A stretch of 64,000 bases of DNA from Catenulispora sp. MAP5-51 (GTDB taxonomy: Bacteria; Actinomycetota; Actinomycetes; Streptomycetales; Catenulisporaceae), in the NCBI RefSeq assembly GCF_041261205.1, contig NZ_JBGCCH010000003.1, positions 372,001 through 436,000 of the forward strand, in the 5' to 3' direction. Position numbers and translations under genes: made by a program. The stretch's first letter is position 1, and each line of letters opens with the position of its first letter. Below, one piece after another: positions 7,244 to 15,975 of this stretch. The notes beneath the pieces were generated by a model. The model ran no database searches. It was given only the letters and a program-made list of their open reading frames with translations, and was not told where the DNA came from.

Positions 7244-8661
7244 CGCGCACCCCGCAGGACCGGCGCAGTACCCCCGACGCGCGGCGGACGCGGCCGGTGA
7301 AGGCCTCGCGGCCCTCCCGGCCCTCCCCGCGCACACGGCGCAGGCGGCGGGCCGTGGCGGCGCTGGCCGCCACCGGCTTGATCGGCGCGGGGGTGTGGCT
7401 GCTGACCGATCGCGGCGTCTGGCACGACGGCGGCGGCCCGGCGGCGTCGGGTTCCGGGCACAGCGGGATGGCCGGGATGGACACCGATGCCGGCGGCGGC
7501 TCGGCCGGTCAGACAGGTCAAGCCGGCCAGGCCGGTCTGCCCGGTCTGCCCGGTCAAGCCGCCCAGCCCGGCGTCCCGGGCTTCAAGAGCCTCACCGGCG
7601 GCGCCCAGCGCAGCACAGGGGCGCTCCAGCCCGCCGCCCTCCCCGGGATGCCCGGCTACGACCCCAGCGACCTGTACGCCTTCGACCGCCCCGGCATGGT
7701 CTCGCCGGTGATCGCGGCGGCCCTGCCGCGGGTCTACGTGCCGAACACCGAGAGCGACACCGTCACGGTGATCGACCCGTCGGACTACCACGTCATCGAG
7801 ACGCTCAAGGTCGGCCGCGAACCGCAGCACGTGGTCCCCTCCTGGGACCTGAAGACCCTGTGGGTCAACAACGACCTGGGCAACAGCCTGACCCCGATCG
7901 ACCCCTTCACCGGCAAGGCCGGCGCCCCGATCCCGGTCCACGACCCGTACAACCTGTACTTCACGCCGGACGGCGTCTCGGCCGTCGTGATGGCGAGCAA
8001 GGACATGCAGCTGGTCTTCCGCGACCCGCACACCATGGCGGTCCAGAAGGTCCTGCCGGTCCCGTGCGAGGGCGTGAACCACGCGGACTTCGCGCCGGAC
8101 GGCTCGTACTTCATCGTGTCCTGCGAGTTCTCCGGCCAGCTGCTGAAGGTGGACACCAAGACCCGCACGCTGCTCGGCGTCATCACCCTGCCGCAGCAGG
8201 GCTCGATGCCCCAGGACGTGAAGATCTCCCCGGACGGCAAGGTCTTCTACATCGCGGACATGGTGGCCAACGGCCTGTGGACCGTCGACGGCAACGCCTT
8301 CAAACTGACCGGCCTGATCCCCACCGGCAGGGGAGCCCACGGCCTGTACGTCTCCCGCGACTCCACGACGATGTACGTCTCCAACCGCGGCGAGGGCACC
8401 ATCACCCTGTTCGACTTCGCCGCCGGCAAGCCGCGCGGCAAGTGGCAGATCCCCGGCGGCGGCTCCCCCGACATGGGCGGCGTCTCGGCGGACGGCAAGG
8501 TCCTGTGGCTCTCCGGCCGCTACAACGCCGAGGTCTACGCCATCTCCACGGTCGACGGCCGCCTGCTGGCCCGCATCAACGTCGGCCGCGGGCCGCACGG
8601 GCTGGCGGTGTACCCGCAGCCGGGGCGGTATTCGCTGGGGCATACGGGAGTGTTCCGCTAG
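7240..8661 (+). CDS. Secreted/anchored YncE-like beta-propeller (YVTN repeat) protein with a short collagen-like segment
   Basis: A 473-residue protein starting at GTG 7240 inside the deacetylase stop. A basic N-terminus precedes one hydrophobic segment (AVAALAATGLIGAGVWLL, about 33-50). Next comes a GXY-rich stretch at about residues 89-112 (GQTGQAGQAGLPGLPG...). The C-terminal 300 residues form repeated propeller blades: PRVYVPNTESDTVTVID, KTLWVNNDLGNSLTPID, MYVSNRGEGTITLFD and LWLSGRYNAEVYAIST. Such YVTN/lactonase-fold proteins act outside the membrane in binding or redox-linked roles. Tight coupling to the deacetylase suggests a shared cell-surface task. Ligand unknown. Confidence 0.85.
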   Translation: MTRTPQDRRSTPDARRTRPVKASRPSRPSPRTRRRRRAVAALAATGLIGAGVWLLTDRGVWHDGGGPAASGSGHSGMAGMDTDAGGGSAGQTGQAGQAGLPGLPGQAAQPGVPGFKSLTGGAQRSTGALQPAALPGMPGYDPSDLYAFDRPGMVSPVIAAALPRVYVPNTESDTVTVIDPSDYHVIETLKVGREPQHVVPSWDLKTLWVNNDLGNSLTPIDPFTGKAGAPIPVHDPYNLYFTPDGVSAVVMASKDMQLVFRDPHTMAVQKVLPVPCEGVNHADFAPDGSYFIVSCEFSGQLLKVDTKTRTLLGVITLPQQGSMPQDVKISPDGKVFYIADMVANGLWTVDGNAFKLTGLIPTGRGAHGLYVSRDSTTMYVSNRGEGTITLFDFAAGKPRGKWQIPGGGSPDMGGVSADGKVLWLSGRYNAEVYAISTVDGRLLARINVGRGPHGLAVYPQPGRYSLGHTGVFR

Positions 8662-8678
8662 CATCCGCCGGCAGCGGG

Positions 8679-9569
8679 TCAGTCGATGACCCGCTCCGAC
8701 CCGCAGTACACGTTCGCCGTGCGTCCCCGCAGGAACCCGACCAGCGTCAGCCCCGACTCCGCCGCCAGGCTCACCGCCAGCGACGAGGGCGCCGACACCG
8801 CGGCCAGCACCGGGATCCCGCCGGCCACGGCCTTCTGGACCAGTTCGAACGAGGCCCGGCCGCTGACCGCCAGGACGTGCTCGCGCAGCGGCAGGCGGCC
8901 CGCGCGCAGGGCCCAGCCCAGGACCTTGTCGACCGCGTTGTGCCGGCCGACGTCCTCGCGCAGGCAGACCAGCTCGCCGTCGGCGCCGAACAGCGCCGCG
9001 GCGTGCAGGCCGCCGGTCTTGGCGAAGATCTTCTGGGCCTGGCGCATCCGGTCCGGCAGGCTGAACAGGACCTCGGCCGAGACCTTGACGTCGTCCTCGG
9101 CGACCGGCCAGCGCACGGCGGCGTGGACGGCGTCGATCGACGTCTTCCCGCAGACCCCGCACGCGCTGGTCACGTACGACGACCGCCGCAGCCGTTCCTC
9201 GGGCAGCTCCACGCCGGGGGCCAGGGTGACGTCCACGATGTTCAGGGGGTCGCCGTCGGCGAAGTCCAGGGACGCCTCGCCGTCCAGGTACGCGGTGGAG
9301 GAGCAGCCGTTGTCGGCCGAGCAGAACTTCATCTGGACCAGGTCGCGGGGGCCGGCCAGCACGCCCTCGGCGGCCAGGTGGCCGGCCACCAGGTCGAAGT
9401 CGTCGCCGGGGGTCCGCATGGTCACCGTGAACGGCCGGCCGCCGATGCGCATCTCCAGCGGCTCCTCGGCGGCCATGTGCTCCTCGCCGCCGCGCCGCAG
9501 GATCGCATCGCCCGGGCCCGCCGAACCGTCAAGGCGTACTATGCGCCGCCGCGCGGTGACTCTACTCAC
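8679..9569 (-). CDS. fdhD: Formate dehydrogenase accessory sulfurtransferase FdhD
   Basis: Delivers sulfur from a cysteine desulfurase to the molybdenum cofactor of formate dehydrogenase. Start taken at GTG 9569, which has GGGGA five bases upstream and gives the usual VSRVTARRR opening; a TTG at 9581 is less likely. The 296 residues include EEPLEMRIGG, the sulfur-carrying loop TSACGVCGK, REDVGRHNAVDKVLGW and SGRASFELVQKA, all diagnostic. No formate dehydrogenase subunit lies in this window. It is convergent with the propeller gene, with 17 bases between stops. Confidence 0.95.
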   Translation of the reverse strand: MSRVTARRRIVRLDGSAGPGDAILRRGGEEHMAAEEPLEMRIGGRPFTVTMRTPGDDFDLVAGHLAAEGVLAGPRDLVQMKFCSADNGCSSTAYLDGEASLDFADGDPLNIVDVTLAPGVELPEERLRRSSYVTSACGVCGKTSIDAVHAAVRWPVAEDDVKVSAEVLFSLPDRMRQAQKIFAKTGGLHAAALFGADGELVCLREDVGRHNAVDKVLGWALRAGRLPLREHVLAVSGRASFELVQKAVAGGIPVLAAVSAPSSLAVSLAAESGLTLVGFLRGRTANVYCGSERVID

Positions 9570-9690
9570 AACCGTCCCCAACTCTAGGATCCCAGGCTCC
9601 CCCGGTAATAGGCAAGTGATTTTCCACCACTGACATTCCCGCCTTAAAACCAGGTGAAAGGTGCCTTAGGCATTCTCTACCATCCGACTT

Positions 9691-11604
9691 ATGGAGTCGA
9701 CGCCAGCGCAACCCCCCACCAGTAAACCCAGGATTCCAGACGATACGAAGCTCCCCGACGATCCGAAGCTTCCCGGCGAACCCAAGAGCGGCGCATTCGC
9801 CTCCTTGCGCCGCTTGACGCCCTTCATCCGCCCCTACCGGGGCCAGATGATCCTGATGTCCCTGGCGGCCCTCGGCGCCACCCTGGTCGGCGTCGCCGTG
9901 CCCCTGTTGACCAAGGAACTGATCGACGGGCCGATCGCGCACCACGACAAGGCAGCCCTGTGGCCCCTGGGCGGCCTGGTCCTGCTGTTCGGCGTCGCCG
10001 AGGCCGCGCTGGTCTGGCTCCGGCGCTGGTTCCTGCAGCGCGCCGCCCTCGGCATCGAGGCCGACATCCGGAACGCCTTCTACCGCCACCTGCAGAAACT
10101 GCCGGTGGCCTTCCACGACTCCTGGCAGTCCGGTCAGCTCGTCTCGCGCATGTCCGGCGACATCAACAGCCTGCGCCGGTTCTTCGGCTTCGCGCTGATC
10201 TTCCTGGTGGTCAACGGCGCCACCTTCCTGCTGGTCGGCGGTGCCCTGGTCCTCATCCACACGCTGATGGGCCTGATCATCTACGCCGCCTCCGTCCCGC
10301 TGATCCTGTACGGCCGGCTCGCCGACCGCCGCTACCACCGGCAGTCCCGCGCCGCGCAGGACCAGGCCGGCGACGTGGCCACGCTGGTCGAGGAGTCGGC
10401 GCTGGGCATCCGCGCGATCAAGGCGTTCGGCCGCCAGGGCCTGGTGTTCGGCCGCTTCGACGAGCGCGCCCAGACGCTGCGCAGGCTGGAGCTAACCAAG
10501 ATCCGGACCCTGTCGGAGCTGTGGGCGGTGTTCGCGCTGCAGCCGCAGTTGGTGCTCTCGCTGTGCGTCCTGCTCGGCGCCTACGCGGTGTCCTCCGGCG
10601 CGCTGTCGCTGGGCACGCTGGTCGCCTTCATCTCGCTGTACCTGACGCTGCTGTGGCCGATCGAGTCCATGGCCTGGCTGATGGCGCAGAGCCAGGAGGC
10701 GAACTCCGCGGCCGAGCGCGTGCTGGAAGTGCTGGACACGGTGCCCTCCATCGCCGACGCCGACACGACCGTCCGCCCGCGACCCGCCAGCGCCGGCGAG
10801 CTGGTCTTCGAGGACGTCAGCTTCACCTACCCGAACTCCGACCGGCCGGTCATCTCCGGGTTCGACCTGCGGATCGCCCCCGGGGAGACGGTCGCGCTGG
10901 TCGGCCCGACGGGCTGCGGCAAGACCACGCTGACCGCGCTGGTGCCCCGGCTGTACGACGTCACTGCCGGCCGGGTCCTGGTCGACGGGGTGGACGTGCG
11001 CGAGCTGCCGCTGACCGAGCTGCGGCGCACGGTGGCCTGCGCGTTCGAGGACCCGACGCTGTTCTCCGCCTCGGTGCGCGAGAACCTGACGATGGGCGTC
11101 CCGGACGCCACCGCCGAGCAGATCGAGGAGGCGATCGAGGTCGCGCAGGCCGGGTTCGTCGAGGAGCTGCCGTGGGCGCTCGACACCCGGGTGGGGGAGC
11201 AGGGGCTGACGCTGTCCGGCGGGCAGCGGCAGCGCGTCGCGCTGGCCCGCGCGGTGCTGGGGCGGCCCTCGATCCTGGTGTTGGACGACCCGCTGTCCGC
11301 ACTGGACATCCATACCGAGGGCAAGGTCGAGGAGGCGCTGCACAGCGTGCTGCGCGGCACGACCGGGCTGGTGGTCGCGCACCGGCCGTCCACGGTGCTG
11401 CTGGCCGACCGGGTGGTGCTGCTCTCGCCGCCCGGGCCGGAGGGCACGACGATCGCGGCCGTCGGGACGCATCAGGAGCTGTTGCGGACGTGTCCGGCGT
11501 ACCGCGACATCCTTTCGCAGACCTCTGATCTCGCGGACGCGGCCGAGGAAGCCGCCGATGCCGCCGAACCTGCCGACAGCACGCTTGCGGAGGTGTCCCG
11601 ATGA
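9691..11604 (+). CDS. ABC exporter half-transporter, subunit with degenerate ATP site
   Basis: A 637-residue fused permease and ATPase. Six membrane helices occupy about residues 45-315 (FIRPYRGQMILMSLAALGA opens TM1). The nucleotide-binding domain has Walker A GPTGCGKTT near 405, signature LSGGQRQR near 507, Walker B ILVLDDPLSALD near 528 and H-loop VVAHRPST. The residue after Walker B is Asp (DD), not the catalytic Glu. Its partner gene overlaps by four bases (ATGA) and has the normal Glu but an altered signature. Together they match heterodimeric exporters with one non-hydrolysing site, such as TM287/288 or BmrCD. Substrate unknown; drugs, lipids or peptides are possible. Confidence 0.93.
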   Translation: MESTPAQPPTSKPRIPDDTKLPDDPKLPGEPKSGAFASLRRLTPFIRPYRGQMILMSLAALGATLVGVAVPLLTKELIDGPIAHHDKAALWPLGGLVLLFGVAEAALVWLRRWFLQRAALGIEADIRNAFYRHLQKLPVAFHDSWQSGQLVSRMSGDINSLRRFFGFALIFLVVNGATFLLVGGALVLIHTLMGLIIYAASVPLILYGRLADRRYHRQSRAAQDQAGDVATLVEESALGIRAIKAFGRQGLVFGRFDERAQTLRRLELTKIRTLSELWAVFALQPQLVLSLCVLLGAYAVSSGALSLGTLVAFISLYLTLLWPIESMAWLMAQSQEANSAAERVLEVLDTVPSIADADTTVRPRPASAGELVFEDVSFTYPNSDRPVISGFDLRIAPGETVALVGPTGCGKTTLTALVPRLYDVTAGRVLVDGVDVRELPLTELRRTVACAFEDPTLFSASVRENLTMGVPDATAEQIEEAIEVAQAGFVEELPWALDTRVGEQGLTLSGGQRQRVALARAVLGRPSILVLDDPLSALDIHTEGKVEEALHSVLRGTTGLVVAHRPSTVLLADRVVLLSPPGPEGTTIAAVGTHQELLRTCPAYRDILSQTSDLADAAEEAADAAEPADSTLAEVSR

Positions 11605-13496
11605 CGACGACCACCACCGACTGGCGAGGTGTCGCCACCGAGAAGAAGGACGATCTGCCCGACAAGAGAAGCATCCGGCTGCGGGCGCGCAGCCGGAGAC
11701 TGCTTGGCGAGCTGGTCCGGCCGCATCGCAAGGAGCTGCTCTTCTGCACCGGCATGGTGCTGGTCCAGACCGTGTTCAACATGGCCGGGCCCTACCTGGT
11801 CTCGATCGGCATCGACCGCGGCATCCCGGCGCTGCGGCGCGGGGACTGGGGCCCGATCACCGCGATCTTCGTGGCCATGGTGATCAGCGCGATCCTGGCC
11901 TCGGGGCTGCGCGCGATCTTCCTGAACAAGGTCGGGCGCATCGGCCAGACCATGCTGCTGAACCTGCGGCGCATGGTGTTCAGCAAGTTCCAGGCGCTTC
12001 CGCTGGCGTTCCACGAGAACTACACGTCCGGGCGCGTGATCAGTCGGCTGACCTCCGATCCGGACGCGCTGAACGACCTCATCGACAACGGCCTGGACGG
12101 GCTGCTGGACGCGGTGCTGACGGTGTCGGCGATCGGCATCATGATGGCGGTGCTGGACGTGCCGCTGACCTTGGTGGTGGTGCTGGCGTTCCCGGCGATG
12201 CTGCTGTTGATGCGCTGGTTCTCGCGGCACTCGGCGGTGGCCTACCGGCGCACCCGGGAGACGATCGCGGCGCTGATCGTGCACTTCGTCGAGACCTGCA
12301 ACGGGATCCGCGCGGTGAAGGCCTTCCGCCGCGAGCCGCGCAACGAGGAGATCTTCGGCCAGCTGAACAACGAGTTCCGCGCCGCCAACGCCCGGGCGAT
12401 GAACCTGCTGGCCATCTTCATCCCGGGGATGAAGACCATCGCGGCGTTCACGACCGCGGCCGTGGTGGTGTACGGCGGGCTGCGGGTGATGGACGGGAAC
12501 ATCCAGATCGGCGTGCTGGTGGGCTTCGTGCTGTACCTGCGGCGGTTCTTCAACCCGCTGGAGGACATCGCGATGTTCTACAACTCGTTCCAGAGCGGGA
12601 CGGCCGCGCTGGAGAAGCTGTCAGGAGTCCTGGCCGAGGCGAACGAGCTGCCGGAGCCGGCCGAGCCGAAGCCGCTGCCGTCGCCGCTGCAGGGCGCCGT
12701 GTCGTTCGAGGGGGTGACCTTCGCCTACCCGAAGCGCGAGTCGGACGCGTCATCGGCATTGGGGGCCGAGGCCGAAGCCGAAGCAGAGGACATCGGCACC
12801 GGTGGCAAGGTGATCCTGCCGTTGCTGGACCTGCAAGTCCCGGCCGGGCAGACCGTGGCCCTGGTGGGAGCGACCGGGGCGGGCAAGTCCACCCTGGCGC
12901 GCCTGCTGTGCCGCTTCTACGACCCGCAGGACGGCGCGGTCCGCGTCGACGGCGTGGACGTCCGCGACCTGGCGGACGCCGACCTGCGCCGCGCGGCGGT
13001 GATGGTGACGCAGGAGAACTTCCTGTTCGCCGGCACCGTCGCGGACAACATCGCCTTCGGCCGCCCCGACGCCACCCGCCCCGAGATCGAGGCGGCGGCG
13101 AAGGCCATCGGCGCGCACGAGTTCATCAGCGCACTGCCGGAGGGCTACGACACGGACGTGAAGAAGCGCGGCGGGCGATTGTCGGCCGGCCAGCGGCAGC
13201 TGGTGGCCTTCGCGCGGGCCTTCATCGCGGATCCGGCGGTGCTGGTCCTGGACGAGGCCACGAGCTCGCTGGACGTCCCCAGCGAGCGCATGGTCCAGCG
13301 GGCACTGCGGACCATCCTCGCCGACCGGACGGCGCTGATCATCGCCCACCGGCTGTCCACGGTCGAGATCGCCGACCGGGTGCTGGTGATGGAGCAGGGA
13401 CGCATCGTCGAGGACGGGGAGCCCAGTGCGTTGCTCGCCGCCGGCACGGGACGATTCGCGGGGCTGCATCAGGCTTGGCGGGAGAGTTTGGTGTAG
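11601..13496 (+). CDS. ABC exporter half-transporter, partner with canonical Walker B
   Basis: A 631-residue fused permease and ATPase starting at ATG 11601, coupled to the previous gene. Six membrane helices span about residues 40-330. Walker A is GATGAGKST near 423, Walker B VLVLDEATSSLD near 548 with catalytic Glu, and H-loop IIAHRLST. The signature is LSAGQRQL rather than LSGGQ. In the heterodimer this altered signature faces the partner's Asp-type Walker B, so both defects fall in the same composite site. An acidic Ala/Glu insertion (SALGAEAEAEAED, near 390) sits in the first strands of the ATPase domain. Exporter in the plasma membrane. Confidence 0.93.
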   Translation: MTTTTTDWRGVATEKKDDLPDKRSIRLRARSRRLLGELVRPHRKELLFCTGMVLVQTVFNMAGPYLVSIGIDRGIPALRRGDWGPITAIFVAMVISAILASGLRAIFLNKVGRIGQTMLLNLRRMVFSKFQALPLAFHENYTSGRVISRLTSDPDALNDLIDNGLDGLLDAVLTVSAIGIMMAVLDVPLTLVVVLAFPAMLLLMRWFSRHSAVAYRRTRETIAALIVHFVETCNGIRAVKAFRREPRNEEIFGQLNNEFRAANARAMNLLAIFIPGMKTIAAFTTAAVVVYGGLRVMDGNIQIGVLVGFVLYLRRFFNPLEDIAMFYNSFQSGTAALEKLSGVLAEANELPEPAEPKPLPSPLQGAVSFEGVTFAYPKRESDASSALGAEAEAEAEDIGTGGKVILPLLDLQVPAGQTVALVGATGAGKSTLARLLCRFYDPQDGAVRVDGVDVRDLADADLRRAAVMVTQENFLFAGTVADNIAFGRPDATRPEIEAAAKAIGAHEFISALPEGYDTDVKKRGGRLSAGQRQLVAFARAFIADPAVLVLDEATSSLDVPSERMVQRALRTILADRTALIIAHRLSTVEIADRVLVMEQGRIVEDGEPSALLAAGTGRFAGLHQAWRESLV

Positions 13497-14092
13497 CGGG
13501 CTGGTGCCTGGAGTCAGCGAGCCGGCGTCGTTCCTTTGGGGGCGGCGCCGACTTGTTTGCGGCGGTTTGTCTACGGGTCGGCAGGCGAAGGCGTTTTCTG
13601 ATGGCTTCGCGCGAGGTTTGCGGGATCCGCTGGTGGCGCAGTTCGTCTGGCCGAGGGTGACGCCCGGTATCTGCTCGATGGCCGCGCGGCAGATTTTTAG
13701 CCTGCTTTACCCGCTCCCTCAGACCTCATTCAGCTCCGGCCGACACTGTTGCAAGACGCGGATGCCCGTCCGTCTGCACGTGCGTCCGGCGCGTGCGTTC
13801 GGCTTGCGTGTTCCCTGGTGAGGGGGTGCGTCAGTACTCTGCGCTTAGCATTCGACCCCGGTGTGTAGTGCCAAGACTCGGCAAAGTCCGGGTCATCTTC
13901 GGGCCGTACCCATTGAGACCGGACCGTGACCTCCGGCAGATTGCTCTCCCGACAGGCCTCGCGCGAGCGTTCGAAAGCGAAGTACCCCACGGCCGCGCAC
14001 AGGAGGCGAAGTTCGGCGGAAGGCCTCTCTTGTCCGGCATATCCGGCTCCGGTTCCGGCAGACATGTCGCCAGCCATGCCAAGCCCGGGGCG
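13497..14092. other. 596-bp gap, no gene supported
   Basis: Lies between the ABC exporter and the SLT-domain gene. Several open frames cross it, but none has recognisable protein content or a good start. The frame of the downstream gene stays open back to 13793, giving extra residues that do not resemble a signal peptide. I looked for a c-di-AMP (ydaO-type) riboswitch, which often precedes such cell-wall genes in actinobacteria, and did not find its conserved blocks. Confidence 0.5.
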
Positions 14093-14866
14093 ATGAACAA
14101 CGCCAAGGGCAAGGTCAAGACCGCGGCTGCGGTGACCAGTGTCCTGGCGGTCAGCGGAGGCGTCGCCACCGCGTTCCACCTGCATCAGGATGGTCTGCGC
14201 AACAGTGCTGAGGCTGCTTCGCAGGACTCGAATACCTCGGCGGCGGCCGCGGCGGCGAACGCGCTGCTCGCGCAGCGGACCGGGAGTACCACCGCGGCGA
14301 ACCGCGACATGCAGCGGCCGACGCTGGCGCCGTCCTCGGCGCCGACGAGTTCGTCGAGTGCCGCGCCGACTTCGGCCAGCAGCTCCACCAGCACCACGCC
14401 GCCGGTGCCGACGTCCACCTCGACGTCGACTCCCGCGCCGACGACGGCCAAGTCCGAGACGCCGTTGCCGTCCAAGACCTCGACGTCGACTCCGACGCCG
14501 ACGAAGACCACGACGACGCCGAGCTCCTCCAGCTCCAGTTCGTCCGGTTCGTCGACCAACATGGGCTACAACGCCACGCCCGCGCAGGCGAAGGCGATCG
14601 CCGCGGCGGTGGTGCCCTCCGGCGAGCTCGGGTGCTTCTCGGACATCATCGAGCGCGAGTCGAGCTGGAACGTCTTCGCCACCAACCCGTCGTCCGGCGC
14701 CTATGGCCTCGGTCAGGCCCTGCCCGGCGACAAGATGGCCTCGATGGGCTCCGCCTGGCGCAACAGCGCGCTGGTCCAGATCAAGTGGGCGCTGTCGTAC
14801 ATGAACGGCCGCTACGGCTCGCCGTGCGCCGCATGGACCTTCTGGCAGGCCCACAACTGGTACTGA
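14093..14866 (+). CDS. Exported SLT-like (lytic transglycosylase/aggregation-promoting) domain protein
   Basis: A 257-residue protein with start at ATG 14093, followed by a basic N-terminus and hydrophobic segment (TAAAVTSVLAVSGGVATAF). A long Ser/Thr/Pro linker (about 60-155) crosses the wall. The C-terminal 100 residues carry the domain: IIERESSWNVFATNPSSGAYGLGQALPGDKM in overlapping pieces around residues 180-210, then IKWALSYMNGRYGSPCAAW and the terminal HNWY. ERESSW supplies the catalytic-type Glu, and the ASGAYGLGQ-type loop is diagnostic. This ending is typical of actinobacterial secreted SLT proteins that cut or remodel peptidoglycan. It stands alone. Confidence 0.85.
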   Translation: MNNAKGKVKTAAAVTSVLAVSGGVATAFHLHQDGLRNSAEAASQDSNTSAAAAAANALLAQRTGSTTAANRDMQRPTLAPSSAPTSSSSAAPTSASSSTSTTPPVPTSTSTSTPAPTTAKSETPLPSKTSTSTPTPTKTTTTPSSSSSSSSGSSTNMGYNATPAQAKAIAAAVVPSGELGCFSDIIERESSWNVFATNPSSGAYGLGQALPGDKMASMGSAWRNSALVQIKWALSYMNGRYGSPCAAWTFWQAHNWY

Positions 14867-15055
14867 GGTACCGAGGTCCGTACCGCAAGACATCCGGCTA
14901 CCGCGGTACCCACATACCGACGTACCGACCAGGCCCTCCCCGGGACCCCACAGCCGCCGCAGGCTCACGCGTGCGGCGGACCCGGGCCGGGCCGCAACAC
15001 CGCCCCGCGGCCGAGCTCCCCACCGGCCGGCCGGGCGGACCAGGAAGGGTGCGTC

Positions 15056-15949
15056 TCAGCCGTCTGAGGCGGCGGCGAGCAACGGGACCAGAACGTCGGA
15101 CACCGGCGTCGGGATCCCGTGCCGCCGCCCCAGGCGGCGCACCACGCCGTTGCGCGCGTCCCACTCCAGTTCCCGGCCGGCGAGCCGGTCGAACAGGATC
15201 GAGGACCCGATGTCCGGGTCCATCCGCTCGAAGATGCCGACCAGGGCCTCGGCCTCGGTTTCCGGCAGGGCCGCGCCCTCGGCCCGGGCCACCGCCAGCG
15301 TTTCCTGAGCCAGCGCCAGGGCCAGTTCCCTGATGTCGGGGCGCTGGTAAATCGCCGCGCGCAGGCCGGTCGCGGCCATCACGCCGGCGATCGCGTTGGT
15401 GGTCAGCTTGCGCCAGGCCGCGGTGGTGAAGTCCGAGACCAGTTCCACCTCGACCGCCGAGGCGCCCTCCAGCAGCCGGGCGAACTCCTCGCCGTCGGGG
15501 CCGGCCGGGACCTGCAGCAGCGAGGAGATGTTGTTGCGGACGGTGACCTCGCCCGGGCCGGTCGGTTCGGCGCTGATCCAGACGATGGCCGGCAGCACGT
15601 GCGCGTCGTTCGCGTACGGGGCGACCCGCTCCACGTGCTCCACGCCGTTCTGCAGGGCCACGACGGTCGTGGACGGCTTGCACAGCGCGTCCAGGTAGCC
15701 GGCGGCGCCGTCGGTCTGGTGCGCCTTCACCGCGAGCAGTACCCAGTCGGCCGGGCCGGCCACGTCCGCCGGGGAGGTGAGGATCGGGGCGTCCAGGTCC
15801 GTGGCGGCGCCGGAGGCGTCGTCTACCACCCGCAGTGCCCCCGGGTCGCGCCGTGCGCACAGCGTGACGGAATGTCGTCCCGTCTGCTGCGCGGCAAGCG
15901 CCGCGACCGAACCGATAGCGCCAGGCCCCACCACCGCTATGTCCGCCAT
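15056..15949 (-). CDS. panE: 2-dehydropantoate 2-reductase family protein
   Basis: NADPH-dependent ketopantoate reductase family (pantothenate/CoA pathway). A 297-residue protein from ATG 15949. The Rossmann motif VVGPGAIGS begins at residue 6. Further blocks are VLLAVKAHQT, VVALQNGVEH, the catalytic-region WRKLTTNAIAG with Lys and Asn, and SSILFDRLAGRELEWDARNG, where the EWD(A) segment near the C-terminus is typical of PanE. Many genomes carry PanE paralogues with other substrates, so the exact reaction is inferred. Neighbours (peptide transporter, SLT protein) give no pathway support. Confidence 0.88.
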   Translation of the reverse strand: MADIAVVGPGAIGSVAALAAQQTGRHSVTLCARRDPGALRVVDDASGAATDLDAPILTSPADVAGPADWVLLAVKAHQTDGAAGYLDALCKPSTTVVALQNGVEHVERVAPYANDAHVLPAIVWISAEPTGPGEVTVRNNISSLLQVPAGPDGEEFARLLEGASAVEVELVSDFTTAAWRKLTTNAIAGVMAATGLRAAIYQRPDIRELALALAQETLAVARAEGAALPETEAEALVGIFERMDPDIGSSILFDRLAGRELEWDARNGVVRRLGRRHGIPTPVSDVLVPLLAAASDG

Positions 15950-15975
15950 GGGGCTAGAGCGTATACGCCCCCCGC

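Noticed and set aside
13793-14092. Possible c-di-AMP riboswitch before the SLT-domain gene
   Set aside because: Expected by analogy with other actinobacterial cell-wall genes, but the conserved ydaO blocks are not visible.
14867-14911. GGTACCG...CGGTACC inverted repeat after the SLT gene
   Set aside because: Only 7-bp arms with a 30-base loop in a stretch rich in TACCG repeats; too weak to call a terminator.
13730-14968. A 412-residue minus-strand open frame opposite the SLT gene
   Set aside because: It is Arg/Gly low-complexity, the mirror of the Ser/Thr/Pro linker on the plus strand, with no recognisable domain.
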